Positions 39,008 to 48,509 of a stretch of 64,000 nt of DNA are shown one piece after another (positions within the stretch are counted from its first letter, which is position 1; every line of letters begins with the position of its first letter). The notes below the pieces were generated by a model. The model searched no databases. It was given only the letters and a program-made list of their open reading frames with translations, and was not told the origin of the DNA. The DNA lies in the NCBI GenBank assembly GCA_019454145.1, contig CP075366.1, positions 599,564-663,563 on the forward strand. The letters are read 5' to 3'. This DNA is from Fimbriimonadaceae bacterium. Its GTDB lineage: Bacteria; Armatimonadota; Fimbriimonadia; Fimbriimonadales; Fimbriimonadaceae. Made by a program: the position numbers and the translations under genes.

Positions 39008-41568
39008 AGCAGGGTCACTCCGTGGAGCCGCATACCCGCCGCTGAGTTGGTCGCCACGATTTCAATTCTAGCAACATTATTCGCGTCCAATGGAATCCTT
39101 ACCGCGCTCACAGTTCCAGATCGAGGAGTGCCAACCGTCGGGCGATCATCGGAAATTGCCCGCAAATGAGTTCCGTAGTGCAAATCAAACGATTGTAGCT
39201 TGCCATCGGTGTAATGGATAATCGCTTGACCAGTAAGGGCGACTTCGTTCACCCGAGCAATACAATCCATTGCCAAAACCACCTCTTTGGCTGTGCTGTT
39301 TACGGGCACAACTATGGAATGGGGAGCACGGAACGACTCGTTGCTCGTCACGCCATACATCTGCCTCGGTTCAGATATCAAGAAGCTATTTGAGCCAATA
39401 GATGTCCGAACATTGTCAGAACTTCCTACTGCGAATCCATCCGCCGGGGCAATAGCTTGGCGTCGCCCGAAATACAGTCTCTGAAGCAGTGCTCCAGGCT
39501 GATAACCCAGTTTATCCGGATTTTCGGTACGCCCACTCCAAGCGTACTCTGCCATGAGAGCGATAGCGCTGAACTGCTCAAATTCACGAACCATGTTCGA
39601 TTCATTACTTTCGTATCCGGCCCAAGTTGTTTGCAGAATCCCGGCATTGTTTTTGATTGCGGAAAGAGTGAATCCTTTGATGTTCTTGGGTCGAAACCAA
39701 GTAGCGGCAATCGGCTTCATTCCCATTGCATTCCAGAGTTTGAGCGAGGCATCAAAGGTGTCAGGATTGGGATCATCTTTGTAGTGCCAATCGGCGATGT
39801 AAGTCCCACGCTTGAGCATTCCTCGTCGCATCTTTGCCGATTCTAGCGATGGCGCATGGCAGGCATCTACAGCTTCACCTTTGTAGAGCAACATATCGCT
39901 CCACATCATTGTCTGGGTGCCGTGCTTTACCGCGATGTCTTGCAGTACAGGCAGTCCGGTTTGCCAAAGCCGATCAGTGAGCCGCTTATCTTCGTTACCC
40001 CGATTATCTATTTCATCTAAGCCAAAATGGGCGATTTTTGGATTCATGGTTTCTTTGACTTCATCCCATATGCTCGACATAAATGTTCGCGCTGGAGCCT
40101 TGCGTAAATCCAATGTGTATGGTACTTGCGGATTGATTGCAAGTTCCCGGTTCTTGTTGTTCGCAAAAAACCATTCCATGTGTCCCATGCTCTGAACAAG
40201 TGGCGTCGGCTCAATCCCGAGATCCCGATACCGGTTTGCCAATGATTTGAGATCGGCCTTTTTCATCGTGATCGCGGTTTCGATGCCAGGCGTTGATTCC
40301 CAATCGGTTCTTTCACATTGAAGAACAACATTATTCAGCTTGAGCGGGGCTAAAAATCGATCCATCAACGTGCTCTGAAATTGCAACGCTGTCGGCCCGA
40401 CGAACAAGTGAACTCCCCGCCACTGAGCCGATGGCCAATCGGTGATGCTGATATAAGGCACCGTGAGTTCCCCGTTTGTCACCTCAACCAATTGCGCCAG
40501 CGTGCGGATGCCGTAGCGAGCACCCTCCACGCTTTGCCCAATGATCTCGATACCACCGCCGTTGATGTTGAGCTGATAGCCATTCGGCTTAGTAATGCCA
40601 GGATTGATAAGCACGTTTACTGATCGTCGCTGATCAACAGAACCTGGCACCCAATCCCAACTTCCCTTCATAAAACGCTGGAACCACTCCACCTCTGAAT
40701 CTAGCTCTGCGGGAGCGGAGAATTTAAGTCCGTTGTGTACGCTTAAACTTCCACCTGATTTCTGTACTGATTTCGGTTTTGGGAAAATTGGAAACTTCTG
40801 ACTGTTTTGCCCCAAAGCAGCGGTCAACGGTTGAACCGTCCACGGAACGGTTTCCTGGCTTTTGCTGATTTCAGCGACTGGCTCTAATTGAAATGTGTAT
40901 TCAAAGCGTATTGTCCCTTGCGGCTTGATCTCCTGATCTGTCGCGCCAACCCAGAACAACTCTTTACCGTCCGCCCACTCCACCCCGTAGTTGCGCCCAT
41001 CCAGCACCACCAATGGAGTTGTTGAATCAATTTTCAAGTTTGCTGCCGGAGCAGAAAAAACAATCTTTCGAGCCGAGCCGAACATCCTTTGTTCAAAAGT
41101 AGAGCCTTCCTTGACTGGGCGGCTCAACATTGGAGTTTGAGCACTGTCCAACTTTAGCGATCCGTTCGCCAAATAGGGTGCCCACAAGCGACCAACTGCA
41201 TATTCAAGCATTGCAGGTTTATCACCACGCCACCGGAATTCCGCAACACATTTAAAACCGTTTTCAATCGGCGTAAACGTCTGGCGATTTGCCACCCGCC
41301 CATCGTCACTATTTGCATAGACCGTAATCACACCCGAGCGGTCTTTTTGAATGTCAACTGGCTTCCAAGCTGAACTCCAGTAACCTTGTTTCCAACCTTT
41401 CTCATAGTATTGATAACCCGACCCCTCCACCAAGGCAATATCATCCACCATCACTTTCAGCCCAGCAAACGGCACATATTCCACACTTAGTTTTGGATAA
41501 ACCAGATCATCCGATGTAAGGGCGCCCGGAGATAAACCTAAAAATGCACAAACAAGTGAAGCAACCAC
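39004..41568 (-). CDS. GH20 beta-N-acetylhexosaminidase, secreted
   Basis: An 854-residue enzyme removing terminal N-acetylhexosamine from chitin, peptidoglycan or glycoconjugates. Seen: signal-like N-terminus (MVASLVCAFLGLSPGA), an N-terminal sandwich of about 270 residues, GH20b-like small domain with the GYQLNINGGGIEIIGQSVEGARYGIRTLAQL segment, then the catalytic barrel with WRGVHLFVG, the acid/base pair in HFGLDEIDNRG, and WHYKDDP; a C-terminal beta-domain follows. It is longer than typical family members. The start is GTG at 41568, six bases after a TAAAAT hexamer. It shares an ATGA overlap with the serine hydrolase. Confidence 0.93.
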   Translation of the reverse strand: MVASLVCAFLGLSPGALTSDDLVYPKLSVEYVPFAGLKVMVDDIALVEGSGYQYYEKGWKQGYWSSAWKPVDIQKDRSGVITVYANSDDGRVANRQTFTPIENGFKCVAEFRWRGDKPAMLEYAVGRLWAPYLANGSLKLDSAQTPMLSRPVKEGSTFEQRMFGSARKIVFSAPAANLKIDSTTPLVVLDGRNYGVEWADGKELFWVGATDQEIKPQGTIRFEYTFQLEPVAEISKSQETVPWTVQPLTAALGQNSQKFPIFPKPKSVQKSGGSLSVHNGLKFSAPAELDSEVEWFQRFMKGSWDWVPGSVDQRRSVNVLINPGITKPNGYQLNINGGGIEIIGQSVEGARYGIRTLAQLVEVTNGELTVPYISITDWPSAQWRGVHLFVGPTALQFQSTLMDRFLAPLKLNNVVLQCERTDWESTPGIETAITMKKADLKSLANRYRDLGIEPTPLVQSMGHMEWFFANNKNRELAINPQVPYTLDLRKAPARTFMSSIWDEVKETMNPKIAHFGLDEIDNRGNEDKRLTDRLWQTGLPVLQDIAVKHGTQTMMWSDMLLYKGEAVDACHAPSLESAKMRRGMLKRGTYIADWHYKDDPNPDTFDASLKLWNAMGMKPIAATWFRPKNIKGFTLSAIKNNAGILQTTWAGYESNESNMVREFEQFSAIALMAEYAWSGRTENPDKLGYQPGALLQRLYFGRRQAIAPADGFAVGSSDNVRTSIGSNSFLISEPRQMYGVTSNESFRAPHSIVVPVNSTAKEVVLAMDCIARVNEVALTGQAIIHYTDGKLQSFDLHYGTHLRAISDDRPTVGTPRSGTVSAVRIPLDANNVARIEIVATNSAAGMRLHGVTLL

Positions 41569-41574
41569 AGGTTC

Positions 41575-41580
41575 ATTTTA
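41575..41580 (-). promoter_or_regulatory. -10-like hexamer before the GH20 gene
   Basis: TAAAAT on the minus strand ends six bases before GTG at 41568, in the 42-base gap after vanW. Confidence 0.45.
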
Positions 41581-41610
41581 CTGGCATTGTAGGTTCAAAA
41601 ACAGAACGAC

Positions 41611-42351
41611 CTAGCGATAGCTTTCACCATCAATCACTCGGTTCATAACCGGATAACTATCGCGACTCATGCGCTTGCGAACTCCGTCAATTTCACGCCA
41701 TGTTTCGACCTCGTAGCCCGGCTTACCGGGATTCCGCACCCAAGTTTTCCCCTCCGATGAAATGTTCAGAGTCATGGGCTTGATTGTTTGTAAGTTCGTC
41801 TGCCACACATGCGCAGAAGGCTTCTTCAGAGTGCGCGCACGAAATTCAGCCCTCAGTTTGCCGTTCTGTTGACTCAAAATAAGAGTCACGGGAACATCAA
41901 GCGTGTTGCGGAATTTCAAATCAATGTTGGGAAAAGCCACTGCTGCATCTCGACCTGGCGTAACATAGCTTGGCGCATAGTGGTGTGGATTCCTTTCGAC
42001 TATCTCAAATCCCGCCAGCAAAGCCGCGTTGTAGATCGTGGTGCTGGTTTGGCAGACACCCCCTCCCCAAGCATCCACCAATTGACCGCCGTAGCTTACG
42101 GGCGCACGGCGATAGCCTTGATCTCGGCTCCAGGGGCCAACCACTTCGTTAAACGAGAAAACCTCACCCGGCATGATTTCCGTGCCGCTGAGCTTATTTG
42201 AACAAAGCGTTGCATTGTGCCGTTGCGCCGAAGACCGTCCTTCCAACTGAGTGATGTATCCAGCGTAGACCTGCTCTTTTTCTTGATGCCCACCCGCAAC
42301 AAATGCCGAAGCAAGAAGCGCCATCACAACGATTGCCGCCAGCCACTTCAT
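41611..42351 (-). CDS. VanW-family protein
   Basis: A 246-residue exported protein with an N-terminal membrane helix (WLAAIVVMALLASAFVAG). The body carries the VanW signature: RHNATLCSNKLSGTEIMPGEVFSFNEVVGPWSRDQGYRRAPV, then AWGGGVCQTSTTIYNAALLAGFEIVERNPHHYAPSYVTPGRDAAV, the whole conserved core. VanW proteins were first named from glycopeptide-resistance clusters but their function is unknown; two conserved Cys suggest a disulfide. It overlaps the alpha-2-macroglobulin gene as ATGA. A VanX-type dipeptidase at 51771 belongs to a different operon, so I do not read this as a resistance cluster. Confidence 0.93.
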   Translation of the reverse strand: MKWLAAIVVMALLASAFVAGGHQEKEQVYAGYITQLEGRSSAQRHNATLCSNKLSGTEIMPGEVFSFNEVVGPWSRDQGYRRAPVSYGGQLVDAWGGGVCQTSTTIYNAALLAGFEIVERNPHHYAPSYVTPGRDAAVAFPNIDLKFRNTLDVPVTLILSQQNGKLRAEFRARTLKKPSAHVWQTNLQTIKPMTLNISSEGKTWVRNPGKPGYEVETWREIDGVRKRMSRDSYPVMNRVIDGESYR

Positions 42352-45300
42352 TGCTTCACCCTTAATCGCAACTGCTCAGTTGTGGAAATCACATCACGTT
42401 GATACATTGGATAAGCCCGGGCAGGAAGAGCATTGCAGTCGCCGACTCCTTCTGCCCGAACTGCGTATTCGATGACGTGTTCGCCCGCGTCAAGTTGAGT
42501 CACAAAGAACGCGGCGTGGTCGTCGAAGAACGTGCTGTTTGCCCACCAATTCATCCAGTCGTAACCAGATTCTGGTTTATCGGCATCCACGATTCGGCAG
42601 TTGCTCGGAATTGGATCTTCGATTGCCAGATACTCAACCGCCTGTGCTGATTTGATCGTCAATCGACAACGGAAAACTTCTCCGGACTTAAACTCAGTGC
42701 TTGGATTCTTAGCCGGACGAATCCGCATTGTTCCGTCTTCAAGACGAGTTGGTTCCATACGGAAATACTCCCGTTTTAGAACAAAGCTTGCTGGCTTTGC
42801 CTCTGCTCGGCTATTTTGTGTGTAGACCTTCTGCTCTAGTTCGATACTAGCAAGCGCGGTTCCCGAACCAGTGAATTCAAGCTCGACTTTATTTTTTCCT
42901 GCTTGAAGCTCGTCAACTGAGAGCCGGATTTGCTTAGCTGGATCAGCTCCGCCGGAGAAAACAATGTGGTCAATAGACTTTCCATTGACGCGAACCCCTA
43001 CAACCCCAGCCGCAGATTGAACCGGACGAGTACGCATATAGCTCACTGCCGCCTTGAGAGCAGTGGAAGTGCGCCAAGTATCACCCCAGCCTCGCCGAGT
43101 GCGCATCTGCATCAGTTGCTTGAGAATTTTAGAAGCAAGATCGCTTTGCGGTTCTAGAACCAACGCCGCTTCTAATGCCAGAGCACTGTCAAAAGCATCG
43201 CCAAAACTGACGGTTTGGCCGCCGCTCAGCGCACGTTTTTTGAGTTCGGCAAATGCTTTTCGTGCTTCTTGCTCTGTTGATGAAGAGCTGTTAACTAAGT
43301 AACCGTAAGGGTTCACTTGAAGGAAAAGCCCAAGTGAAATCTGTGCAAGCTCCGCAGTAGTCACATCTTTGAATTTCGTCAGAAGAACTTTCTCCGCTGA
43401 TTCATCGGGCTGGTAACGAATCACTGCCAAAGCCAGTGGAATCATGCGACGATAATCTTCGGTTTTTGCTTCCTTGAGCAATGTTTTTGCGCCATCCAAA
43501 CCTGACTCAATCAACTTATCGGTTCCCGGAACGCCAGCTTGCCGGATTCGATACAAGCCATCCAACACAAGCGCAGTCATGTATGGGTCAGTCTGATCGT
43601 AACCGAACCACCCCCATGTTCCGTTCGAATTTTGCAACTCACGTATTCGGCCGAATCCGATCTGGATCACATCGTCAATTTTCTTATCTAGCTCAGGATG
43701 GGATTGCCCCGTCTGCCGCCAGTAATCACGCACCAGCACGGCGGGAACAAACCGGCTCATCGTTTGTTCAACGCACCCGTACGGGTAATCAATCAGGTCA
43801 ACCAGCATCGGTTCAAGCGAACTGAAAGGACTTGGGCTGAGATCAATTATCAGCGAACCTTGAATCGCCATTTTGTCCAGATTGAGTTCTGTAACGAGCG
43901 CGTTGCCTTGGGTGACATCGCCCGTGAAATATGCGCGACGAAGCTCGGCGCGGGGTTCCACAGTTACCGATTGTTCTAATCCATCAGTGAATCCACCAGA
44001 TTGTGCTCGACCGACCACCTTGAACGTCGCTTTTCCAGCAGAAGGAGCCTTTACTTCCCTGCGAATTGCTTTTGATGACCTTGCTGGAATGGTGAGAGTT
44101 TCCTTGCCATCGCCAGATAACTGAGCACCCATTGCACCCATTTCTAGTGCAACCGTCATTTCAGCATCGGTAGCGTTCGTTGCCGTGATGGCTATTTCTT
44201 GCACATCGTCTTGGGTCATAAACGAAGGCAAACTCATTCTGAGCATGAGTTCTTTGCGGGAAATCACATTGCTCTTGCCCTTGCCAACCAGCGTGTTTGC
44301 CGAAATCGCTGTGCCGGTCACCCGCCAGCTCGTGAGGTTATCAGGAACTCTTACAGCTACGGAAACGGTTCCGTCGTCGCTGGTGCGCACGTTTGGCCCC
44401 CAATAGGCTGTATCTGCAAATTCTTTGCGGATATCAACTTCGCCGTCCGCTTTATCCTCACCATCCAAATAGATGGATGGGAACGAATAAGCCGTCTGCA
44501 CCCGGCTCCAGCGGCGTGGATAGAACGAATCTAGCGGGTCTTCGCGGTCTTCTGAGATTTGGTAAACACCTTCATCAACCACTCGCAAAGCCACGTCGGC
44601 CGGAACCGGCAATCCGTTCGAGTCTTTTGTGCTGACTAGCAGATTCACGCTCTCGCCAGGGTGAATTTCGTTTCGGTCGGGAGTTATCTCAACCGCAAGT
44701 TTGTGCATTTCCTGCCCAACGTTAGCTGAGCGGGAAACTTCCGAGAATTCTTGATTCTTAACCCGAGTAGCAGTGACAGTGAAGTTCGGCGCAAACTCTT
44801 TTGTCACCGGAATTTTGAGAACGGTTTCGTAGCCGCTTAACCGCACGATTTGCGAACTCAGGATGTTATCGCCTTCCGCCGTCAACCAAACGCTGCCGTC
44901 GGATTCGTTGGAACGCACAACGACCTCCGCCACATCACCAACTTCGTACTGCTTTTTATCTAGCGCAATAGTAAGTTCGGTTTCCGCCGCCGGATCAGCA
45001 CCGCCGCGAACCCATAGGTAGCTCTCGTACTGAACTTCATTTCCGCGTGGATCTTTGGCTTTAATCTTCGCGATGTAACTGCCGAATTTCTGGGGCGAAA
45101 AGTTTGCAACTGCCTTGCCACTGGCATCCAGATTCACTTTGGTCGTGGTTTCCGGGATAAATCGCCAACCTTCTTTTGAATACTGATCCCTACCAAAAAC
45201 CACCTCGACTTGCGACGGCAGTTTGCCATCTGCATTGGATGTTGCCGCCTCAATCTCAAGCGAAGTCGGCTCACCTGAGTTAGCAACAAATCTGCCCCAT

Positions 45301-47039
45301 TCAGCCCGGATGTCGAATTCGCCCCTTGAAGCGATCACCGAGCCTTTGCTCGAATAATAGCGTCCGCCTTCATCCGAAACACTTGCATCCAAAGTGAACT
45401 TGACATCGCTCAAATCATCAAAGCGGTCGTTCTCTCCCTTGACCCGGGTATCAATGGCGATAACCATTTCACCGTTTTCATCGGTGGTGCCGTTGAACTC
45501 TTTGTAAAATTCGTTGTCGTAGCCATCGAATTCGTCGTAGTAATAATCCGAATAATCTTCATCAAATGGTGACGACCAATAACTATATCCCTTGTAAAGG
45601 TAAGCGTTAACATTTGCACCTGCAACTGGCTCTCCTGTGAGAGAAGTACATTTGATCGTAAATTCAACTTGGTCGCCACGCACGACTTGCTTTTTGTTCG
45701 GCGTCACTTCGATATCAAAGTAAGGCTTGCGATAGCTGGCTAACGAAACCCATTCCGAAGAACTCTGGTTCAAACAGTCAACTTCAATTCGGTATCCGCT
45801 GATGCCATCAGCTTTCGTAGTTTTGAACTCGTTAGAGAACGATCCCCATTCATCCAAAGTTGCCGTGAACTGCTTAACGGTCGTTCCGTCCGTATCCGAA
45901 ATTGTCACCGCGACCGGCACGTTCGCGGGAATAGTGTAATTGTCGGTTGTTCCCTTTCTAAACGTGCCCTTGAACTGAACCAAATCCCCTGGTCGGTAAA
46001 TTGGTCGGTCGGTGACGTAATGAGCAGTGATCTGCTCGGATGGAGGCAGATAATTGGAAAACCAAGTATAAGCCCGAGAGTTCTCATGCTTCGCCGAAAC
46101 CATCACCATTTGATTCAAGCGATCTTGAATCTTGATCGGAACTAGCCCGTCGCTGTTCGTTTTCCCTGCTACGACCTGAACCCCTTTCTGAATGGATTTA
46201 ACTTCTGCACCCGCAATCGGCTCACCAGTTGTGATGTTGCAGACAAACGCTTCGCCCGCCTTGCCATCGGTTTTTGTGACCAATGCAATGTCGGTAACGG
46301 TTAGCCAGGCATGAGCGATATCTTTGCCGACCTGCGCTTCCAGTAAATAGATGCCGTGCGGCAAGGAACCAAGTTTTTCCTCCTGAACAAAAAGACCTTC
46401 GATATCTTTGGTGAGAAGCGGCTTAGTTTCTTCTCTCACCGTGGTGAAGGTAGCCAGGGTTTTCGGATTCTCGCGGCTCCGGTTTGTAGCGAGCGCATAG
46501 AGCAGATTTTGAAGCGAGGATTCTCCGTCTAGTTGATCTTCTTTGATCGCAAAAATAGAAAACTTTACGTCTTTAGAAAGCGTGTTGCCCTCGGTTCGAA
46601 CCGTGATCTCCTGCCCCGGAGTAAACACTCGGCTCCCCGCGTTGATCGAAACTGTTTCCGGGTTTCGCTCAAGTAAGAAATCCTCGTTTGTCGTTTGACC
46701 TTCAGTAATTACAATTGGCTTTGAATAGATATGGTGCGCCTTTCCGTAAATGGAAACAGAGTAAAGCCCTGTCGGCAATCCAGAAATCTTGAACTTTCCA
46801 GATTCATCCGTCACGGCCCGCCAGCTATCCTGCCCTTCCCAACCATCTTGAGTAGAGCGGTACAGGATCACGTCCGCATTCGGCAAACCTTGGTTTGGCA
46901 TTGGCATGGTCGCTATGCCTTCAAATGAACCAACTGGAACTTCAGAGGTAATTCCAAAGCTAAATAATCCAAACATCACGACCAAGGCAAGAATCGCGCT
47001 AGCAATTCCGCCGGGTTTGAGCCAACTAAGCGGTTTCAA
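42348..47039 (-). CDS. Bacterial alpha-2-macroglobulin, thioester type
   Basis: A 1563-residue envelope protein that probably traps foreign proteases in the periplasm. Order: N-terminal membrane helix (IASAILALVVMFGLFSFGI), a Cna/regulatory-like domain (about residues 30-110), macroglobulin domains, an acidic Tyr-rich insert (about residues 490-530), bait-region-like stretch after VVDEGVYQISE, and the thioester domain with CVEQ (Cys near residue 1089) in a helical toroid; C-terminal receptor-like domain ends TTEQLRLRVKQ. The thioester is intact. The start is TTG at 47039, six bases after GGAGG; the longer frame at 47078 also opens with TTG but lies inside the neighbour. No PBP1C partner gene is adjacent. 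Confidence 0.93.
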   Translation of the reverse strand: MKPLSWLKPGGIASAILALVVMFGLFSFGITSEVPVGSFEGIATMPMPNQGLPNADVILYRSTQDGWEGQDSWRAVTDESGKFKISGLPTGLYSVSIYGKAHHIYSKPIVITEGQTTNEDFLLERNPETVSINAGSRVFTPGQEITVRTEGNTLSKDVKFSIFAIKEDQLDGESSLQNLLYALATNRSRENPKTLATFTTVREETKPLLTKDIEGLFVQEEKLGSLPHGIYLLEAQVGKDIAHAWLTVTDIALVTKTDGKAGEAFVCNITTGEPIAGAEVKSIQKGVQVVAGKTNSDGLVPIKIQDRLNQMVMVSAKHENSRAYTWFSNYLPPSEQITAHYVTDRPIYRPGDLVQFKGTFRKGTTDNYTIPANVPVAVTISDTDGTTVKQFTATLDEWGSFSNEFKTTKADGISGYRIEVDCLNQSSSEWVSLASYRKPYFDIEVTPNKKQVVRGDQVEFTIKCTSLTGEPVAGANVNAYLYKGYSYWSSPFDEDYSDYYYDEFDGYDNEFYKEFNGTTDENGEMVIAIDTRVKGENDRFDDLSDVKFTLDASVSDEGGRYYSSKGSVIASRGEFDIRAEWGRFVANSGEPTSLEIEAATSNADGKLPSQVEVVFGRDQYSKEGWRFIPETTTKVNLDASGKAVANFSPQKFGSYIAKIKAKDPRGNEVQYESYLWVRGGADPAAETELTIALDKKQYEVGDVAEVVVRSNESDGSVWLTAEGDNILSSQIVRLSGYETVLKIPVTKEFAPNFTVTATRVKNQEFSEVSRSANVGQEMHKLAVEITPDRNEIHPGESVNLLVSTKDSNGLPVPADVALRVVDEGVYQISEDREDPLDSFYPRRWSRVQTAYSFPSIYLDGEDKADGEVDIRKEFADTAYWGPNVRTSDDGTVSVAVRVPDNLTSWRVTGTAISANTLVGKGKSNVISRKELMLRMSLPSFMTQDDVQEIAITATNATDAEMTVALEMGAMGAQLSGDGKETLTIPARSSKAIRREVKAPSAGKATFKVVGRAQSGGFTDGLEQSVTVEPRAELRRAYFTGDVTQGNALVTELNLDKMAIQGSLIIDLSPSPFSSLEPMLVDLIDYPYGCVEQTMSRFVPAVLVRDYWRQTGQSHPELDKKIDDVIQIGFGRIRELQNSNGTWGWFGYDQTDPYMTALVLDGLYRIRQAGVPGTDKLIESGLDGAKTLLKEAKTEDYRRMIPLALAVIRYQPDESAEKVLLTKFKDVTTAELAQISLGLFLQVNPYGYLVNSSSSTEQEARKAFAELKKRALSGGQTVSFGDAFDSALALEAALVLEPQSDLASKILKQLMQMRTRRGWGDTWRTSTALKAAVSYMRTRPVQSAAGVVGVRVNGKSIDHIVFSGGADPAKQIRLSVDELQAGKNKVELEFTGSGTALASIELEQKVYTQNSRAEAKPASFVLKREYFRMEPTRLEDGTMRIRPAKNPSTEFKSGEVFRCRLTIKSAQAVEYLAIEDPIPSNCRIVDADKPESGYDWMNWWANSTFFDDHAAFFVTQLDAGEHVIEYAVRAEGVGDCNALPARAYPMYQRDVISTTEQLRLRVKQ

Positions 47040-48420
47040 CGGGTGCCTCCACTTTTGCTTGACGTTCAGATAATCCAAATACGGCTATCGCTGCTAACAC
47101 AACCAAAACCGAACTTGCGATTAAAAAGACTCGCATTTTTTCATCCCTTGCAAGTTCAAACGATTCACTAATCGCACCGTAACTGACGCCGATTACGCCC
47201 GTGAGCCCAATAAGCGGGATCAAGCCAAAACCACGGCTTTCATCAATCAATCCAGTCACCCAAGCCCCAAGTCCAAGACCAACCAGTAGTCCGACTCCGC
47301 CCTTGGTGCCAAAGAACATCAATCCCACCAAACAAGCTGTGACGCCGATTACCCCGGTAATGGCAAATCTGAACCAGCCTTTCATCGAACTACGGTTTTT
47401 GCCCATAAAGCTGCGATCAAGCAGCAAAATCATAATGCCGACTCCGATCATCGAACTCACCATTCCGTAATGCTGAGCGATATCGTATGCCCGGGTTATA
47501 TCCGGATAAACAAGCCGGAATGTACGGTACGAAAGCAGTCCGATCACTGGGCCGAGAACACTAGATAACGTCACCTTGCCAAACAAGGCAAACGTCGCTA
47601 ATCCAGCCAAACAAGCCATCGCGAGTCCAAACGATTTATCTTGCGCAAAGGCCATAGTCGCGACGCCCATCCAAATCAAACCACCGAGCACTAAGCGGCC
47701 CGTATCGCGTTCAGAAACCGTCATCCAGCAAACAACAAAACTCGCGAGCACCGCCGCGAAAATAGTGACCGGGAGCGTCATGTCATCTCCTCCCCACTGG
47801 CCGATAAATAAGCCCGCCATCGCGACTATTGCGGCACCTAAGCCACCCGCCAGCATTGAACCAGCTCCGGCTTTGCCTTTTTGAATCAGCAATACAATCA
47901 CCGCCGCAGCTAGAATCGCAATTGCAAGCATTGAACCTGCGCTGTTCGGAATCTTGCCAAATCCTTCCGGTGTCCAGCGGTTCGCCATAACGACCAAAGC
48001 GGCACTACCACTGAAAATCACTCCGCCTGATGCCGCGCCTGACCACGCAAGACAAGCCCCAACCCAGCCAACAACCGCGAGGCTAATAAATATCGGATCA
48101 GAAAGCTTGACACTGACTTCGGCAACTTGTGCAGTTGCCGGCATCAACGAATGAGCGGCAAGCGCACCCGCACCAATCATCGCGAACTGCGGATTCCCTC
48201 GCCAATAAACAAGGGCGATAGCAAAAACCGAAGCAATCAGAGCTTCTAGCGGTAAATCTTTGGTCAGTCCTTGCGACATTGCGCCGCAGATGAGCACACC
48301 TATCCCAACCACGGTAGCAACGAGCCCATGCCAACTTGGTTTAGAACCTTCTGCTTTTGGCTCTAACCAAGCCAAAACTAAAGCCGCGACCGCAAAAACA
48401 CCAAAAAACGCCCCGTTCAT
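47026..48420 (-). CDS. Polytopic membrane protein, unknown
   Basis: A 464-residue protein with about 12-14 hydrophobic segments, Gly/Ala rich, and few charged loops (EPKAEGSKPSWHG, DRSFMGKNRSSMKGW). No transporter signature is visible and I do not recognise it. It overlaps the alpha-2-macroglobulin start by 14 bases, so its synthesis is coupled to it. It may serve as a membrane partner, but there is no direct evidence. The C-terminus is a soluble stretch (SERQAKVEAPVETA). Confidence 0.7.
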   Translation of the reverse strand: MNGAFFGVFAVAALVLAWLEPKAEGSKPSWHGLVATVVGIGVLICGAMSQGLTKDLPLEALIASVFAIALVYWRGNPQFAMIGAGALAAHSLMPATAQVAEVSVKLSDPIFISLAVVGWVGACLAWSGAASGGVIFSGSAALVVMANRWTPEGFGKIPNSAGSMLAIAILAAAVIVLLIQKGKAGAGSMLAGGLGAAIVAMAGLFIGQWGGDDMTLPVTIFAAVLASFVVCWMTVSERDTGRLVLGGLIWMGVATMAFAQDKSFGLAMACLAGLATFALFGKVTLSSVLGPVIGLLSYRTFRLVYPDITRAYDIAQHYGMVSSMIGVGIMILLLDRSFMGKNRSSMKGWFRFAITGVIGVTACLVGLMFFGTKGGVGLLVGLGLGAWVTGLIDESRGFGLIPLIGLTGVIGVSYGAISESFELARDEKMRVFLIASSVLVVLAAIAVFGLSERQAKVEAPVETA

Positions 48421-48509
48421 TTGTCAAAACCCCTATCACATCAAGTGACCGGTATTTTTATGACGAACGGCTAGCCCTGAGCGAATCAGAGATTCTCTAT
48501 CTCTTTGAA

